This document shows, piece by piece, positions 27,203-35,120 of a stretch of 49,589 nt of DNA. The stretch's first letter is position 1, and each line of letters begins with the position of its first letter. Position numbers and translations under genes: made by a program. The stretch is from the NCBI RefSeq assembly GCF_005063415.1, contig NZ_SUEG01000028.1:1-49589 (forward strand). The letters are read 5' to 3'. A model generated the notes under the pieces. The model made no database searches and was not told the origin of the DNA. It saw only the letters and a list, made by a program, of their open reading frames with translations. This stretch comes from Mesorhizobium sp. GTDB taxonomy: Bacteria; Pseudomonadota; Alphaproteobacteria; Rhizobiales; Rhizobiaceae.

Positions 27203-27227
27203 ACAGGTTCGAATCCTGTCGGGTGCG
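27203..27227 (+). other. Orphan tRNA-Arg 3' end (attachment-site relic)
   Basis: ACAGGTTCGAATCCTGT followed by CGGGTGCG is a complete T arm plus the 3' acceptor strand of an arginine tRNA whose 5' end would read GCACCCG. No D arm, anticodon arm or 5' acceptor precedes it, and GCA replaces CCA. Such 3' ends are left when integrases insert elements into tRNA genes. The intact tRNA-Arg is not in this window. Confidence 0.65.
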
Positions 27228-27251
27228 GCATTGCCGCAGTTCGCTTGACAA

Positions 27252-27968
27252 CTATTCCTGCTGGAATTGACAGGGCCAATCTTCAGGCCTCGTCAAGCCA
27301 GAAGGCAACTCGGTCCGGGCGTCTCCGCAAGCCATGTTGAGCTGCCACTGGGACAGACCCGCCGAATTGGAAAGGTCGACGCCCTCGATACGGGTCAGAA
27401 AGAAAAAGGCGCGGTCAAAGTCTATCGGCGCGGTGAACCTCGCTCCTCGGAAGTCCGCCCGTGCGAGATTGGCAAAGGAGAAGCGGCTGCCGCTGATATC
27501 AGCGTCATGGAACTGCGCACGCCCCAATTCTGCCTTCGTGAAGTCAACATTGGTCAGATTGGCGTCCTGGAAATTCGAGCGCTGCATTTCCGCGCTCGCA
27601 AACACAGCGCCCTGCGCGTCCATACGGCTGAAGTCGGTCCTGTAGGCCTCGATTCTGTCGAACCGGGCGCCTTTGGCGGTCGAGTCGGCCAGGGAAGCAC
27701 GTACAAGCGTTGCCTTCTCAAGATTTGCCGCAACGAGATTGCTGTTCCTGAGGTCGGTCGAAGTGAAATCAACACCGAACAGGTTCGCCCCGCTCAGGTC
27801 CTGTCCTTCTAGGATGAGAAGCTTCTTGTCACACTCGTGCCAATTGACGCCAGGCGTCGCGGCTGCGTCGCAATTTTGAGCGGCAGCGGCGTTCTGCCAA
27901 GCAAACACAGTGCAAACCGCTAGAACCAAGCCGGATGTGCCGTAAGCTCTGGTTCGCCTCAAAGTCAT
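27252..27968 (-). CDS. Secreted pentapeptide-repeat protein
   Basis: 238 aa from the ATG at 27968 (AGAGG ten bases upstream). An N-terminal signal (about residues 10-30, ending AWQNAAAA) suggests export. The domain from about 55 to 200 consists of A(D/N)LXX-type pentapeptide repeats: LSGANLFGVDFTSTDLRNSN, FQDANLTNVDFTKAELGRAQ, FANLARADFRGARF. These fold as a right-handed quadrilateral beta-helix. Cysteines near both ends (C43, C56 and two near the C-terminus) may form disulphide caps. Function unknown. Confidence 0.8.
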   Translation of the reverse strand: MTLRRTRAYGTSGLVLAVCTVFAWQNAAAAQNCDAAATPGVNWHECDKKLLILEGQDLSGANLFGVDFTSTDLRNSNLVAANLEKATLVRASLADSTAKGARFDRIEAYRTDFSRMDAQGAVFASAEMQRSNFQDANLTNVDFTKAELGRAQFHDADISGSRFSFANLARADFRGARFTAPIDFDRAFFFLTRIEGVDLSNSAGLSQWQLNMACGDARTELPSGLTRPEDWPCQFQQE

Positions 27969-28332
27969 AGTTGCTGGACCTCTGCTACTCGCCGACACTC
28001 AACCTTACCACATCTGCTGACACTCGAGCCACCGTGACCACATGGCTGTGGTCGCGGCGCAGTGGGTCAAGCCTGGTGTGAAGCTCCGCGTCAAACACTT
28101 CGCGGCGAATTCTAGGCGGCCAGCTTACATTAGGCAGAGTGAACAGAACGTGATTACGGGCCAGGCCTTCACACCTTCGCCTTGCACCAGTCCGCCCACC
28201 TAGCATGCCCCGCCATCGCGAACGGCCCAGCACGGGCGAAAGACAAGCTCCTTCCTGGCGCTGCGCCGCGTGCAGTCGGAACAAATGGGATCGACGCCGG
28301 TTAACAATCGAAGGGACCGCAAACGAAGCGGT
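27969..28332. other. Gene-free stretch
   Basis: A minus-strand frame is open across this stretch but has no ribosome binding site and no family resemblance, and it is antisense to the small plus-strand ORFs that follow. I see no RNA gene, repeat or strong hairpin. The promoters of the pentapeptide gene and of the 28333 ORF should lie here. Confidence 0.45.
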
Positions 28333-28542
28333 ATGATGATGATTGATATTTTTAGCTTCGAACTGGCCAATGCCAGGCTGCGCGTTAAACGGGCCGAGCG
28401 CTCGCTGAAGCGTGCGAATGAACTGTTGTTGAACGATGGCTGTGTCGCCGTCAATCTCGCGTTGTGCGACCGCATACGGTCTGAGCAAAAACGCGTCATT
28501 GAGGCCCGGGAACGCATGACGAAGATCGATCGGAAGAATTGA
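28333..28542 (+). CDS. Small helical protein, function unknown
   Basis: 69 aa starting at one of three consecutive ATG codons. Almost wholly alpha-helical and highly charged (LANARLRVKRAERSLKRANE, RIRSEQKRVIEARERMTKI), consistent with a coiled-coil. A second ORF of similar character starts 3 bp after its stop. No family recognised. The coupling between the two is the main reason for calling it. Confidence 0.45.
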   Translation: MMMIDIFSFELANARLRVKRAERSLKRANELLLNDGCVAVNLALCDRIRSEQKRVIEARERMTKIDRKN

Positions 28543-28545
28543 CCC

Positions 28546-28737
28546 ATGATGCTCGCGACCCTCCACCTTGAAGCTGCGAGATACGGCGACGAATATCGCG
28601 TCGCAAGGCTCGCGCTGCTGAGGCAGCAAATGATACGGCACATCAAGCGCACAGACGCCTTGGCGCAGAAAGTCGAACAATCGCTGGCGAGATTGGCCGA
28701 AGCAAACACGCTCGGGGACCGGCTCGCGCAACAGTAG
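28546..28737 (+). CDS. Small helical protein, function unknown
   Basis: 63 aa. The ATG follows GGAAGAA, a fair Shine-Dalgarno located in the end of the previous ORF. The sequence is charged and helical (RVARLALLRQQMIRHIKRTD, AQKVEQSLARLAEANTL). It may form a heteromeric coiled-coil with the upstream product; this is inference from composition and spacing only. Confidence 0.45.
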   Translation: MMLATLHLEAARYGDEYRVARLALLRQQMIRHIKRTDALAQKVEQSLARLAEANTLGDRLAQQ

Positions 28738-29087
28738 GTAACGCGCGCTCTACCGTCGTTTGACGATGACCCCGTCATGCTGCGTCGCCAACAACAAGGC
28801 TGCATCAACGTCGCACCTGCGCTCGCTGGGCGTCGCGCCCCAAACGCACAAGGCAGTCGTTTCGGCGAAGATCCAAGAAGTGTCGATATTTTCACCTTCC
28901 TAGGGACGCAGGCACAACGCCAGAATGAAGGCCGCGACAAGAAGCATGGCAGGCAGAGGGGCGCGCGAAGGCTACTGAGCGGCTTTCATCTTCGCCGCAC
29001 CCTTACCTCAGATCAGCCCACAACCAATCGGCCCGCGCTTCACCAGAAGCACGGGCTTTGGTCTACTCGGCACCATCGCCGACCCGT
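28738..29087. other. Gene-free stretch
   Basis: No ORF with a ribosome binding site or recognisable product is seen on either strand, and no RNA gene or repeat. It separates the small plus-strand ORFs from the convergent membrane-protein gene. Confidence 0.45.
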
Positions 29088-29495
29088 CTAGCGCGGGACC
29101 GCTTGTATTCCCGAGACTGAGCGCTCTGTTTCGCTGGAGAAAACCACGAAGGCAAAGATAAGCACGGCGACAGCGACAATCATTGAGCCGGTGGCGACGA
29201 TCGGCTCGAGCGCCGGATTTCCCTGCAGCATCAGGTAAAGCGCCGGCAGCATCACGACCAGGCCGAGATTGTAGACGCCATAGTGGATCATCGCGCTCCT
29301 GCGGGCAGCCTTCGCCGGGTTCAGCGCATAATAGCCGCCGAATATTGCACTGGTGACCCACCCCAGCAGGTTGATGTGCGCGTGAGCCGGAAACGCGCCG
29401 TGATCGCCTGAAATTGCCATCTGCAGGCCAACTGCAATTCCCAGAATTAGAAAGACGATGGCTGTCTTGAAAAAGAGTTCCGAAACCTTAGGCAT
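29088..29495 (-). CDS. Heme-copper-oxidase-like mini membrane protein
   Basis: 135 aa with four predicted membrane helices (about residues 8-28, 39-57, 67-87 and 98-120). HAHINLLGW at about 38-46 and a further histidine in MIHYGVYNLG resemble the core of cytochrome oxidase / NO reductase subunit I proteins, but the length is only about a quarter of those enzymes. Similar short proteins occur in rhizobia and are often labelled cytochrome-c oxidase. A heme-binding or sensory role is plausible; electron transfer is not shown. The ATG follows GGGAGAAT. Confidence 0.65.
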   Translation of the reverse strand: MPKVSELFFKTAIVFLILGIAVGLQMAISGDHGAFPAHAHINLLGWVTSAIFGGYYALNPAKAARRSAMIHYGVYNLGLVVMLPALYLMLQGNPALEPIVATGSMIVAVAVLIFAFVVFSSETERSVSGIQAVPR

Positions 29496-29766
29496 GTCAT
29501 TCTCCCAAACCCGTTTTGCCGCCGCATCATGCTTTGTTTCCGGCGACCTTGCCAAGGGGACCGTCGGGCCTGCCGAACCATTTGTTGGCAGCCTGACGGC
29601 CCGTTGGCGGCCGGCCACCGGGTCTGGCCGGTTTGCGAGGCCAGCCGGCAAAAAATATGCGCTCACGCTAATTTGATTGCAATATCACCCGCCAGGCTTC
29701 CATGTCGTTCTCACAAGGGAAGTGTCCTGCATGATAGTGGTGCCATACGCTCCAAAGGTCTGCCCG

Positions 29767-30276
29767 TCAGTGTTGCAGCAAAGCCTCGCCAAACTTCTCC
29801 CACAGCTGTGCGCAATCTGTTGCTCTGAGGCTGGGGGTTCCGAGTGGGCCATATCTGATAACGGCGGCGTGAACATCATAGCCAACGATAGGTGCATTGG
29901 CGACAAAGTGGATAGCCTCGCCCAATCGGCGAGAGCCAATTGGCGCATCGGTTTTGTTGGTGATGTCGAAGACACCACAAATATCCACTTCCTGATTTCT
30001 GGCCGCCAACGCAGCTTCCATTACCTGTTCGTGCATCATCGAAATTTCTCCTAACGGTCTAAGTCTAAGAACCGCGGCCTGTGCCGGTCCGGCAGCTGAC
30101 AACCGGCAAATCGAAGTGCCTTTTGCAGCATCTCGATTGGCTCTTGCTGCGAGCCACTCCGCCCGCTCCCGCGGCAAGCCGATAAGGCAACTGCCAGCGA
30201 AATCCGCAGGCACGTCCACGGTCGCATCAAACACGGCCCACGTGCCAGTCGGCTCCTGAACGGGCAAAAACCTCAT
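29767..30276 (-). CDS. Hypothetical protein
   Basis: 169 aa starting MRFLPVQEPTGTWAVFDATV. The first 45 residues read like a small rhizobial domain with WAVFD and GLPRERAEWLAARANRDA, a pattern I have seen in short uncharacterised proteins. The second half, from about residue 80 (MMHEQVMEAALAARNQEVDI), is less convincing and could be a separate frame extension. The frame is continuous. An overlapping plus-strand ORF is weaker. No function assigned. Confidence 0.4.
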   Translation of the reverse strand: MRFLPVQEPTGTWAVFDATVDVPADFAGSCLIGLPRERAEWLAARANRDAAKGTSICRLSAAGPAQAAVLRLRPLGEISMMHEQVMEAALAARNQEVDICGVFDITNKTDAPIGSRRLGEAIHFVANAPIVGYDVHAAVIRYGPLGTPSLRATDCAQLWEKFGEALLQH

Positions 30277-30502
30277 AACAGCGCCTGCTAATATACTATG
30301 CCGACTGTGAGGACGGGGCTTTTTTCCTGCATCAACCAAACGAATGAGAGCTAGTGTCGAAGTGCCAGGCGACGCTCGTCGAAAACAAGTCGTCGGCGAC
30401 ATCGCCAGGATCGAAGGTGCGCCTGAGCAGCGATCCGGCCGCATTCGGGGCTCGCCGACAGGGACAAGCACAAGACGCAGCGCCGGCACGCCTCGTCAGA
30501 TG

Positions 30503-31102
30503 TCACTTTCTGCCCTGCGGATAGATGGTCTCGCCGCGCTTCAGCATCTCCACGAAAGCCGCGATCTTCTTCTTGCGTCCCGCTTCGGTCTTCATGTTGT
30601 GGGTGCGGAAGGCGAGCGCGAAGCGGTTTTGCCCGCTGAGCTTTGCCAGCATCTCTTTCGCCCTGGGCTCGGCGTCTATTGCCGCCTGGAGATCGTCGGG
30701 GATCTTCATCTCCTTACCGCTCTTGTAAGCGCGCGCCCAGCGGCCATCGGCCTTGGCTGCCTCGACTTGCTTCAGCCCGTGCTCGGTCATCCGGCCCTCC
30801 TCAATCAGCCGGGCGACATTGTCGACATTGATCTGGCTCCAGGTGCTCTTCTTGCCGCGCGGGGTGTAGCGCTGCAGGTAGCTTTTGCCGTCCAGGGCCT
30901 TTCGCACCGCATCGATCCAGCCCCAGCACAACGCCACGTCGATGGCTTGCTTCGGCGTGATCGACGGCAGTCCCGAATCGAGCTTATGGATCTTGATCCA
31001 GACTTCGTCCTCGCTGTCGTGATGCTCGCCAAGCCAGGCATGGAAGCTTTCGGCATCCCTGAACTCGCGCACCTTGGCGGGGTCGACTTTGACCGGCGCC
31101 AT
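30503..31102 (-). CDS. YdeI/OmpD-associated family protein
   Basis: 199 aa. The N-terminal part has the family blocks FHAWLGEHHDSEDEVWIKIH and DVALCWGWIDAVRKALDGKSYLQRYTPRGKKSTWS; the C-terminal part has LSGQNRFALAFRTHNMKTEAGRKKKI, seen in the bacteriocin-protection/YdeI group. The biochemical role is not established. It stands alone between two gene-poor stretches. Confidence 0.85.
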   Translation of the reverse strand: MAPVKVDPAKVREFRDAESFHAWLGEHHDSEDEVWIKIHKLDSGLPSITPKQAIDVALCWGWIDAVRKALDGKSYLQRYTPRGKKSTWSQINVDNVARLIEEGRMTEHGLKQVEAAKADGRWARAYKSGKEMKIPDDLQAAIDAEPRAKEMLAKLSGQNRFALAFRTHNMKTEAGRKKKIAAFVEMLKRGETIYPQGRK

Positions 31103-31622
31103 CAGACTGTCCGCCGGTGACGCAGGCGCGTAACGACGCCGAACCGCTTGCCGGCCGCGCGCGCGCTCATCTCAGCTCCGACAACCGGGATCATGGTTCG
31201 CTCCCCTCAACGATGCGAATACGAAACCTAGACGATCTTTCTGCTTTCATCATCAAGAGCGTCTCCCTCCAGGTACCGCTCCAATGCCTCCATTGGCCAC
31301 TGACACTGATCTTACTCGTACGGAACCGCTCGGCATCCGCAGATTTATTTGCAACTTCTAATTTAGCTGGATGCATGCTGAGAGCCTTCAATTAGGCCGC
31401 CATCCATTGCACTTGACGGTCTCTCGAGCTGTATCTAGCCCGAACTGCGCCGTCTCCGTCGATTTTCTAACGCAACCAAGCCTTTACCTTTCAGTCAGTT
31501 TGGAGTTGCCGCCGCGTTGCCTTCGTGGTCCGGTACAACCAGGGCGCTCAATGCGGCATTCGGCAACGGTCGCCTTACCGACCGTCAAGGCAACACACCG
31601 TCAAGGCACACAGGAGATAGCA
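31103..31622. other. Gene-poor stretch
   Basis: About 520 bp less GC-rich than the flanks. Short open frames on both strands lack ribosome binding sites and family features; they may be remnants. No RNA gene or long repeat seen. An AGGAG Shine-Dalgarno for the next gene is at its end (31611-31615). Confidence 0.45.
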
Positions 31623-32045
31623 ATGGGCATTTTCGACAGTATCAAAGGTGCGATTTTCGGAAACGCGGTTGCGGCCGAAGCTCCGCCGGCGCAACCGTCT
31701 CCCGCGCCTGCTTCGAACACGGCCACCCAGCCGACGGCGCCTACCCGACCCGGCCCGGCTCCGGCCGCGCCAACCGCGCCGTCCTCTGCCCCGGACATCG
31801 CTGCCATTCTCGACAAGGCGGTGGCCGCGAAGGGGCAAAAGCTCAACTGGAAGAATTCGATTGTCGATCTGATGAAGGCTCTGAATATCGACAGCAGCCT
31901 CGGCGCCCGCAAGGAGCTTGCTCACGAGCTGAACTACACCGGCGACATGAACGACACCGTAACGATGAATCTGTGGCTGCATGATGCACTGATGAAAAAG
32001 CTGGCCGAAAATGGCGGCAAGCTTCCGAGCGACCTGGCCGCCTAG
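31623..32045 (+). CDS. DUF3597 family protein
   Basis: 140 aa. An N-terminal MGIFDSIKGAIFG amphipathic helix, then a ~45-residue Pro/Ala-rich linker, then the DUF3597 domain from about 57 (LNWKNSIVDLMKALNIDSSL, RKELAHELNYTGDMNDTVTM, LHDALMKKLAENGGKLP). The fold is small and helical; function unknown, although similar proteins resemble LysM-adjacent stress proteins. The start has GGAGATAGCA upstream. A composite hairpin repeat follows at 32061-32154. Confidence 0.85.
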   Translation: MGIFDSIKGAIFGNAVAAEAPPAQPSPAPASNTATQPTAPTRPGPAPAAPTAPSSAPDIAAILDKAVAAKGQKLNWKNSIVDLMKALNIDSSLGARKELAHELNYTGDMNDTVTMNLWLHDALMKKLAENGGKLPSDLAA

Positions 32046-32060
32046 AGTCATAAGACAAGC

Positions 32061-32154
32061 AATTTCCAGGAAAACGTGTGAACGGTTTTCCGTCCGGAAT
32101 TGCGTCAAACAAAAAAGACAGACCGGTTCGGCGTTTCCGTGAAACGACGAACCG
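32061..32154. repeat. Dispersed intergenic hairpin element, copy 4 (two hairpins)
   Basis: First hairpin: GGAAAAC (32069-32075) with GTTTTCC (32085-32091), enclosed by AATT-CC / GGAATT. It ends in GCGTCAAA, like copy 2. Second hairpin: CGGTTCG (32124-32130) with CGAACCG (32148-32154), with an inner GTTTC/GAAAC stem. The composite is typical of rhizobial intergenic mosaic elements. The remainder up to 32455 holds no gene I can support. Confidence 0.6.
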
Positions 32155-32455
32155 TCCTGGTCCTGCCCGCACCGTGGTTCTTGCTGCGCTGGCTTCGGCC
32201 GCAACCGAGCAGACCACACTGCCAAGCATCAGACTGCCAAGTAAATAAAATTGAGACCGATCCCGGCCGCTGGGATTGGGTCTATGGCGAAGTCGCATGG
32301 CACAAAAGCGCTGCCGCCTCGCGCCCGGATTGCCTCACGCAAAACCGACGATTTCGGTCGCTGACCACGCGCTGGTAGGACCACCATTTCGCTGGCGAAA
32401 CCCCACGTTCGGCGTATCATTCTCGCGGGAGAGGGTTCATGGTGGGAGGAAGCCA

Positions 32456-32686
32456 ATGAACGTGGTGCAGAGGGTGACTGTCGCTGACTTGACGGCCCAA
32501 GAGCTTGTTTCATCTGCGCTTTCACGGTTCGGTGCCGGCGACACCATATCGACGAGGGCGATGCTGGACATCGTTCGCAGGACGGCCCCGGCCTGCGGCA
32601 ACAGTGACGACGATCTGGTCGAGCTTATCGTCATGACGGCCGTTGGTAGGACCATGGGCGTCGTGTTCGACCATCGCTCCCATTAG
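32456..32686 (+). CDS. Small hypothetical protein
   Basis: 76 aa. A strong GGGAGGA Shine-Dalgarno sits ten bases before the ATG, the best reason for calling it. The sequence (NVVQRVTVADLTAQELVSSA, DDDLVELIVMTAVGRTMGVV) is mixed alpha/beta with no known motif. It is isolated, between a hairpin-rich gap and the DUF3606 pair. Confidence 0.6.
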   Translation: MNVVQRVTVADLTAQELVSSALSRFGAGDTISTRAMLDIVRRTAPACGNSDDDLVELIVMTAVGRTMGVVFDHRSH

Positions 32687-32918
32687 CAATCCGGAACGAA
32701 TATCAGGCTGCGCCCAGGAGCAGTGGCGGGCGGTTGGCAGCGCCGCCAAAGAAGCCAGCCTGTTTGTGCGTGAAGGTCGGCCTGGCACCAAGCCCTTGCT
32801 TTGAGCAAAACCGCTGCTCATGCCGGATCATGCCCGAGGGCGGTAATTGGGCGACACGCTCGAAGGAACTCGCTGAAATCTTGCCCGTTATGCTCTCGTT
32901 GAGATGAGGAGAGCTGCC

Positions 32919-33107
32919 ATGGCCGACGACAAAACCAAGACCGACAGTCGCGACCGCTCACGAGTGGCGGGCGGCGAAGACTACGAGGTACGTCACTTCG
33001 CCGAGGAAGCGGGCATTACTCCGGATCAGGCACGCACGCTGATCAAGCGCCACGGCACCGACCGCAAGGTGCTGAACGAAATCGCCGAGAGCATAAGAGC
33101 GTCGTAA
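32919..33107 (+). CDS. DUF3606 family protein
   Basis: 62 aa. EDYEVRHFAEEAGITPDQAR matches the DUF3606 core (E-YEVxxF/W...G-S/T...L). Helical, highly charged and rich in Lys/Asp; likely cytoplasmic. The start is the ATG after GAGGAGAGC; an ATG five codons upstream overlaps that site. Its TAA shares a base with the ATG of the next gene. Confidence 0.8.
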   Translation: MADDKTKTDSRDRSRVAGGEDYEVRHFAEEAGITPDQARTLIKRHGTDRKVLNEIAESIRAS

Positions 33108-33289
33108 TGGCTAACAAGAAAACCGCAATGGCCGACCGCAAGACGCGCGATCCGGACGAAAAGGAGGCTCTGCGTCTGGCCGAAACCACCGACGTTTCGC
33201 CGAAGCAGGCCAGGGATCTGATGCGCAAGCACGGCAAGGACAGCCCGAAGGTCGAGAAGGAAGCCAAGAACTTCAAGGCCGAGGGCTGA
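33107..33289 (+). CDS. DUF3606-like small protein
   Basis: 60 aa, paralogous in design to the gene just before it: DEKEALRLAETTDVSPKQAR and DLMRKHGKD align with AGITPDQARTLIKRHGTD. It is translationally coupled (TAATG overlap at 33105-33109). The tail is Lys-rich. The two probably act together or arose by duplication. A hairpin at 33318-33339 follows. Confidence 0.75.
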   Translation: MANKKTAMADRKTRDPDEKEALRLAETTDVSPKQARDLMRKHGKDSPKVEKEAKNFKAEG

Positions 33290-33317
33290 ACGCGCCGAGC
33301 CGGTTGGACGCGCGGCA

Positions 33318-33339
33318 CAGGATTGTGGCCGCAATCCTG
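33318..33339 (+). terminator. Hairpin after the DUF3606 pair
   Basis: CAGGATTG (33318-33325) and CAATCCTG (33332-33339) form a perfect 8-bp stem. The only T-rich run, GGTTTTC, is 13 bp further on, so this may be a weak terminator or mRNA-end hairpin. Confidence 0.45.
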
Positions 33340-33403
33340 CAGCTTATCGGTTTTCTAACAAATTCGGCCTATCCCTTCCGCTATCGCGGCTCAGGGATGC
33401 TAT

Positions 33404-34885
33404 ATGCACGGGATATCTGGTGACGCCAGGCCGTCGATAGACGACATACGGCATGTGAGGCTGGTGTTTTGCCTGCTGGCGGCGGTCGTGATGGCGGCGG
33501 CGCTCCTCGCCTTTGCCACCTCCCTCCTGCAGGATCCCGATAGCTGGTGGCACATCAAGGTCGGCATGGATATGCTGGCAAGCCGCACATTCCCCACCGT
33601 CGACATCTATTCCTACACTTTTGCCGGCCAGCCATGGGTCGCCAAGGAATGGCTTAGCCAGGTTCTCCTTGCAATTGCCTTTGAAGCCGGCGGCTGGAAC
33701 GGCGTGGTGCTGCTGGCGACTGCAGTAATCGCGCTGACGGCCTTCTTGACGTCGTGGTATCTCAGCGCGTGGTTGAAGCCGACGCTGGCGATAGGACTGA
33801 CGCTGGTTCTCGCGCTGTTGATCGGGCCGATCTATGTCGCCCGGCCGCACATCTTTACCTTGCCCATCATCGTCGTCTGGACCGCCGGTCTTTTCGAAGC
33901 CGCACGCAACGAGAAAGCGCCGCCTTTGTGGCAGCTGGCGCTGCTTTGCCTGTGGGCCAATCTCCACGCCACCTTCACCTTCGGTTTCGTCATCGCCGCC
34001 TTCGCCGGCCTCGATCTCGTCATGCGCACGCGCTTGTCGAACCCCCGGCTGCTGGCCAAGTGGATCGCTTTCGGGCTGCTTTGCCCGCTGGTCAGCCTGC
34101 TCAATCCCTATGGCATCAAGGCCATACTCGCCACATTCACCGTGGCCTATGGCAATGAGGCGGTGCCTTACATTGCCGAGTGGCAGCCGTTCGACGCCTC
34201 GCGGCATACCCTCCAGGAGGTGGCCCTGCTGGTGGCGTTTTTCGGGCTGCTCGTGTCGAGATTGCGCATTGGCTGGGCCAAGGCGCTGTTCCTTGTCTTC
34301 ACCTTGCACGTCTATCTCACCCACATACGGTTCATGTACCTGTTCTTTCTTCTTGTTCCGGTCGTCCTTGCCGTCGAGGTCGCGCAACAATATCCAGCGC
34401 TTTCAGCCGAGAAATGGGCGGCGGAAAAGCGCGACGGACTTGAACAATTTTTCGCACGGCAATTTTCCAGGATTTGCGCAGGAATTGCCGTTTTGCTGGT
34501 TTTGGCGGCTGCCGCCTTCACGACCTATCCGGTCGCGCCGAGCCAGAAGACCTCAGCGAGGGACGCACTGGCCTTCGCCCAAACCCATAATCTGTCGGGC
34601 AATCTGCTGAACTCCTACAATTTCGGCGGCACGCTGATTTTCCATGGCATCAGGACGTTTATCGACGGCCGCGCGGATCAGCTCTTCCTGAATGGCTTTA
34701 CGGAAACGGATGAGCAGACTGGGCACAGCCGGGGCAAGCCGATCCTGAAAGCCCAACTCGAGAAATATACGATAGGCTGGGCATTGTTGACCGCCGACGA
34801 CAGCCGCATTCCGTTCTTCGAGGAACTGGGCTGGAAGCGGGCCTATGCGGACGACTACGCGGTGATCTATACCCGCCGCGACTGA
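33404..34885 (+). CDS. Polytopic membrane protein, GT-C glycosyltransferase-like
   Basis: 493 aa with about 10-11 hydrophobic helices and a soluble C-terminal domain of about 110 residues. The first periplasmic loop has LQDPDSWWHIKVGMDML near residues 42-58; an acidic DPD pair followed by H in this place resembles GT-C lipid-linked sugar transferases of the PMT/ArnT type. KEWLSQ and NLHATF further on also fit. Substrate unknown; a role in surface polysaccharide or protein glycosylation is inference. It stands alone before the kdp operon. Confidence 0.65.
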   Translation: MHGISGDARPSIDDIRHVRLVFCLLAAVVMAAALLAFATSLLQDPDSWWHIKVGMDMLASRTFPTVDIYSYTFAGQPWVAKEWLSQVLLAIAFEAGGWNGVVLLATAVIALTAFLTSWYLSAWLKPTLAIGLTLVLALLIGPIYVARPHIFTLPIIVVWTAGLFEAARNEKAPPLWQLALLCLWANLHATFTFGFVIAAFAGLDLVMRTRLSNPRLLAKWIAFGLLCPLVSLLNPYGIKAILATFTVAYGNEAVPYIAEWQPFDASRHTLQEVALLVAFFGLLVSRLRIGWAKALFLVFTLHVYLTHIRFMYLFFLLVPVVLAVEVAQQYPALSAEKWAAEKRDGLEQFFARQFSRICAGIAVLLVLAAAAFTTYPVAPSQKTSARDALAFAQTHNLSGNLLNSYNFGGTLIFHGIRTFIDGRADQLFLNGFTETDEQTGHSRGKPILKAQLEKYTIGWALLTADDSRIPFFEELGWKRAYADDYAVIYTRRD

Positions 34886-35067
34886 TCCCGGCAGCTTCGC
34901 GCGCCGGTGCGCACTTCCCTCCTGAAGCTGTGGCCAGTGCCGAGGCGGCGAAATCCTTATGGGATTTTAATTTCTTTGCGCGGCGTCCCGTCTCGAACCT
35001 TTATGGCACTTTGATCCATATTCGCCGGAGTGATGTATCCGGCCGCCGATATGATGCGGCGCGCGGG

Positions 35068-35087
35068 CTTGGACAGTTTTGTCCAAG
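35068..35087. promoter_or_regulatory. Perfect palindrome upstream of the kdp operon
   Basis: CTTGGACA (35068-35075) and TGTCCAAG (35080-35087) are exact complements around GTTT. It ends 33 bp before the GTG of the first small ORF. It could be an operator, for example for KdpE, or a leader hairpin. The surrounding AT-rich stretch is the only plausible promoter area for the operon. Confidence 0.5.
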
Positions 35088-35120
35088 TTTACGGAACAAA
35101 CAAATATAAGGAAATGCACG

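Noticed and set aside
26409-27227. An island bounded by tRNA-Ser and the 27203 fragment as attL/attR
   Set aside because: The fragment matches tRNA-Arg, not tRNA-Ser: beyond the shared GGTTCGAATCC core the T arm and acceptor strand differ, so they are not a pair of attachment sites.
27985-28731. Minus-strand open frame of 248 codons opposite the small helical ORFs
   Set aside because: No ribosome binding site and no family pattern; the plus-strand ORFs have coupling and a Shine-Dalgarno.
29677-30054. Plus-strand ORF of 125 codons
   Set aside because: Poor start context and atypical composition; the minus-strand frame at 29767-30276 is more protein-like, though also weak.
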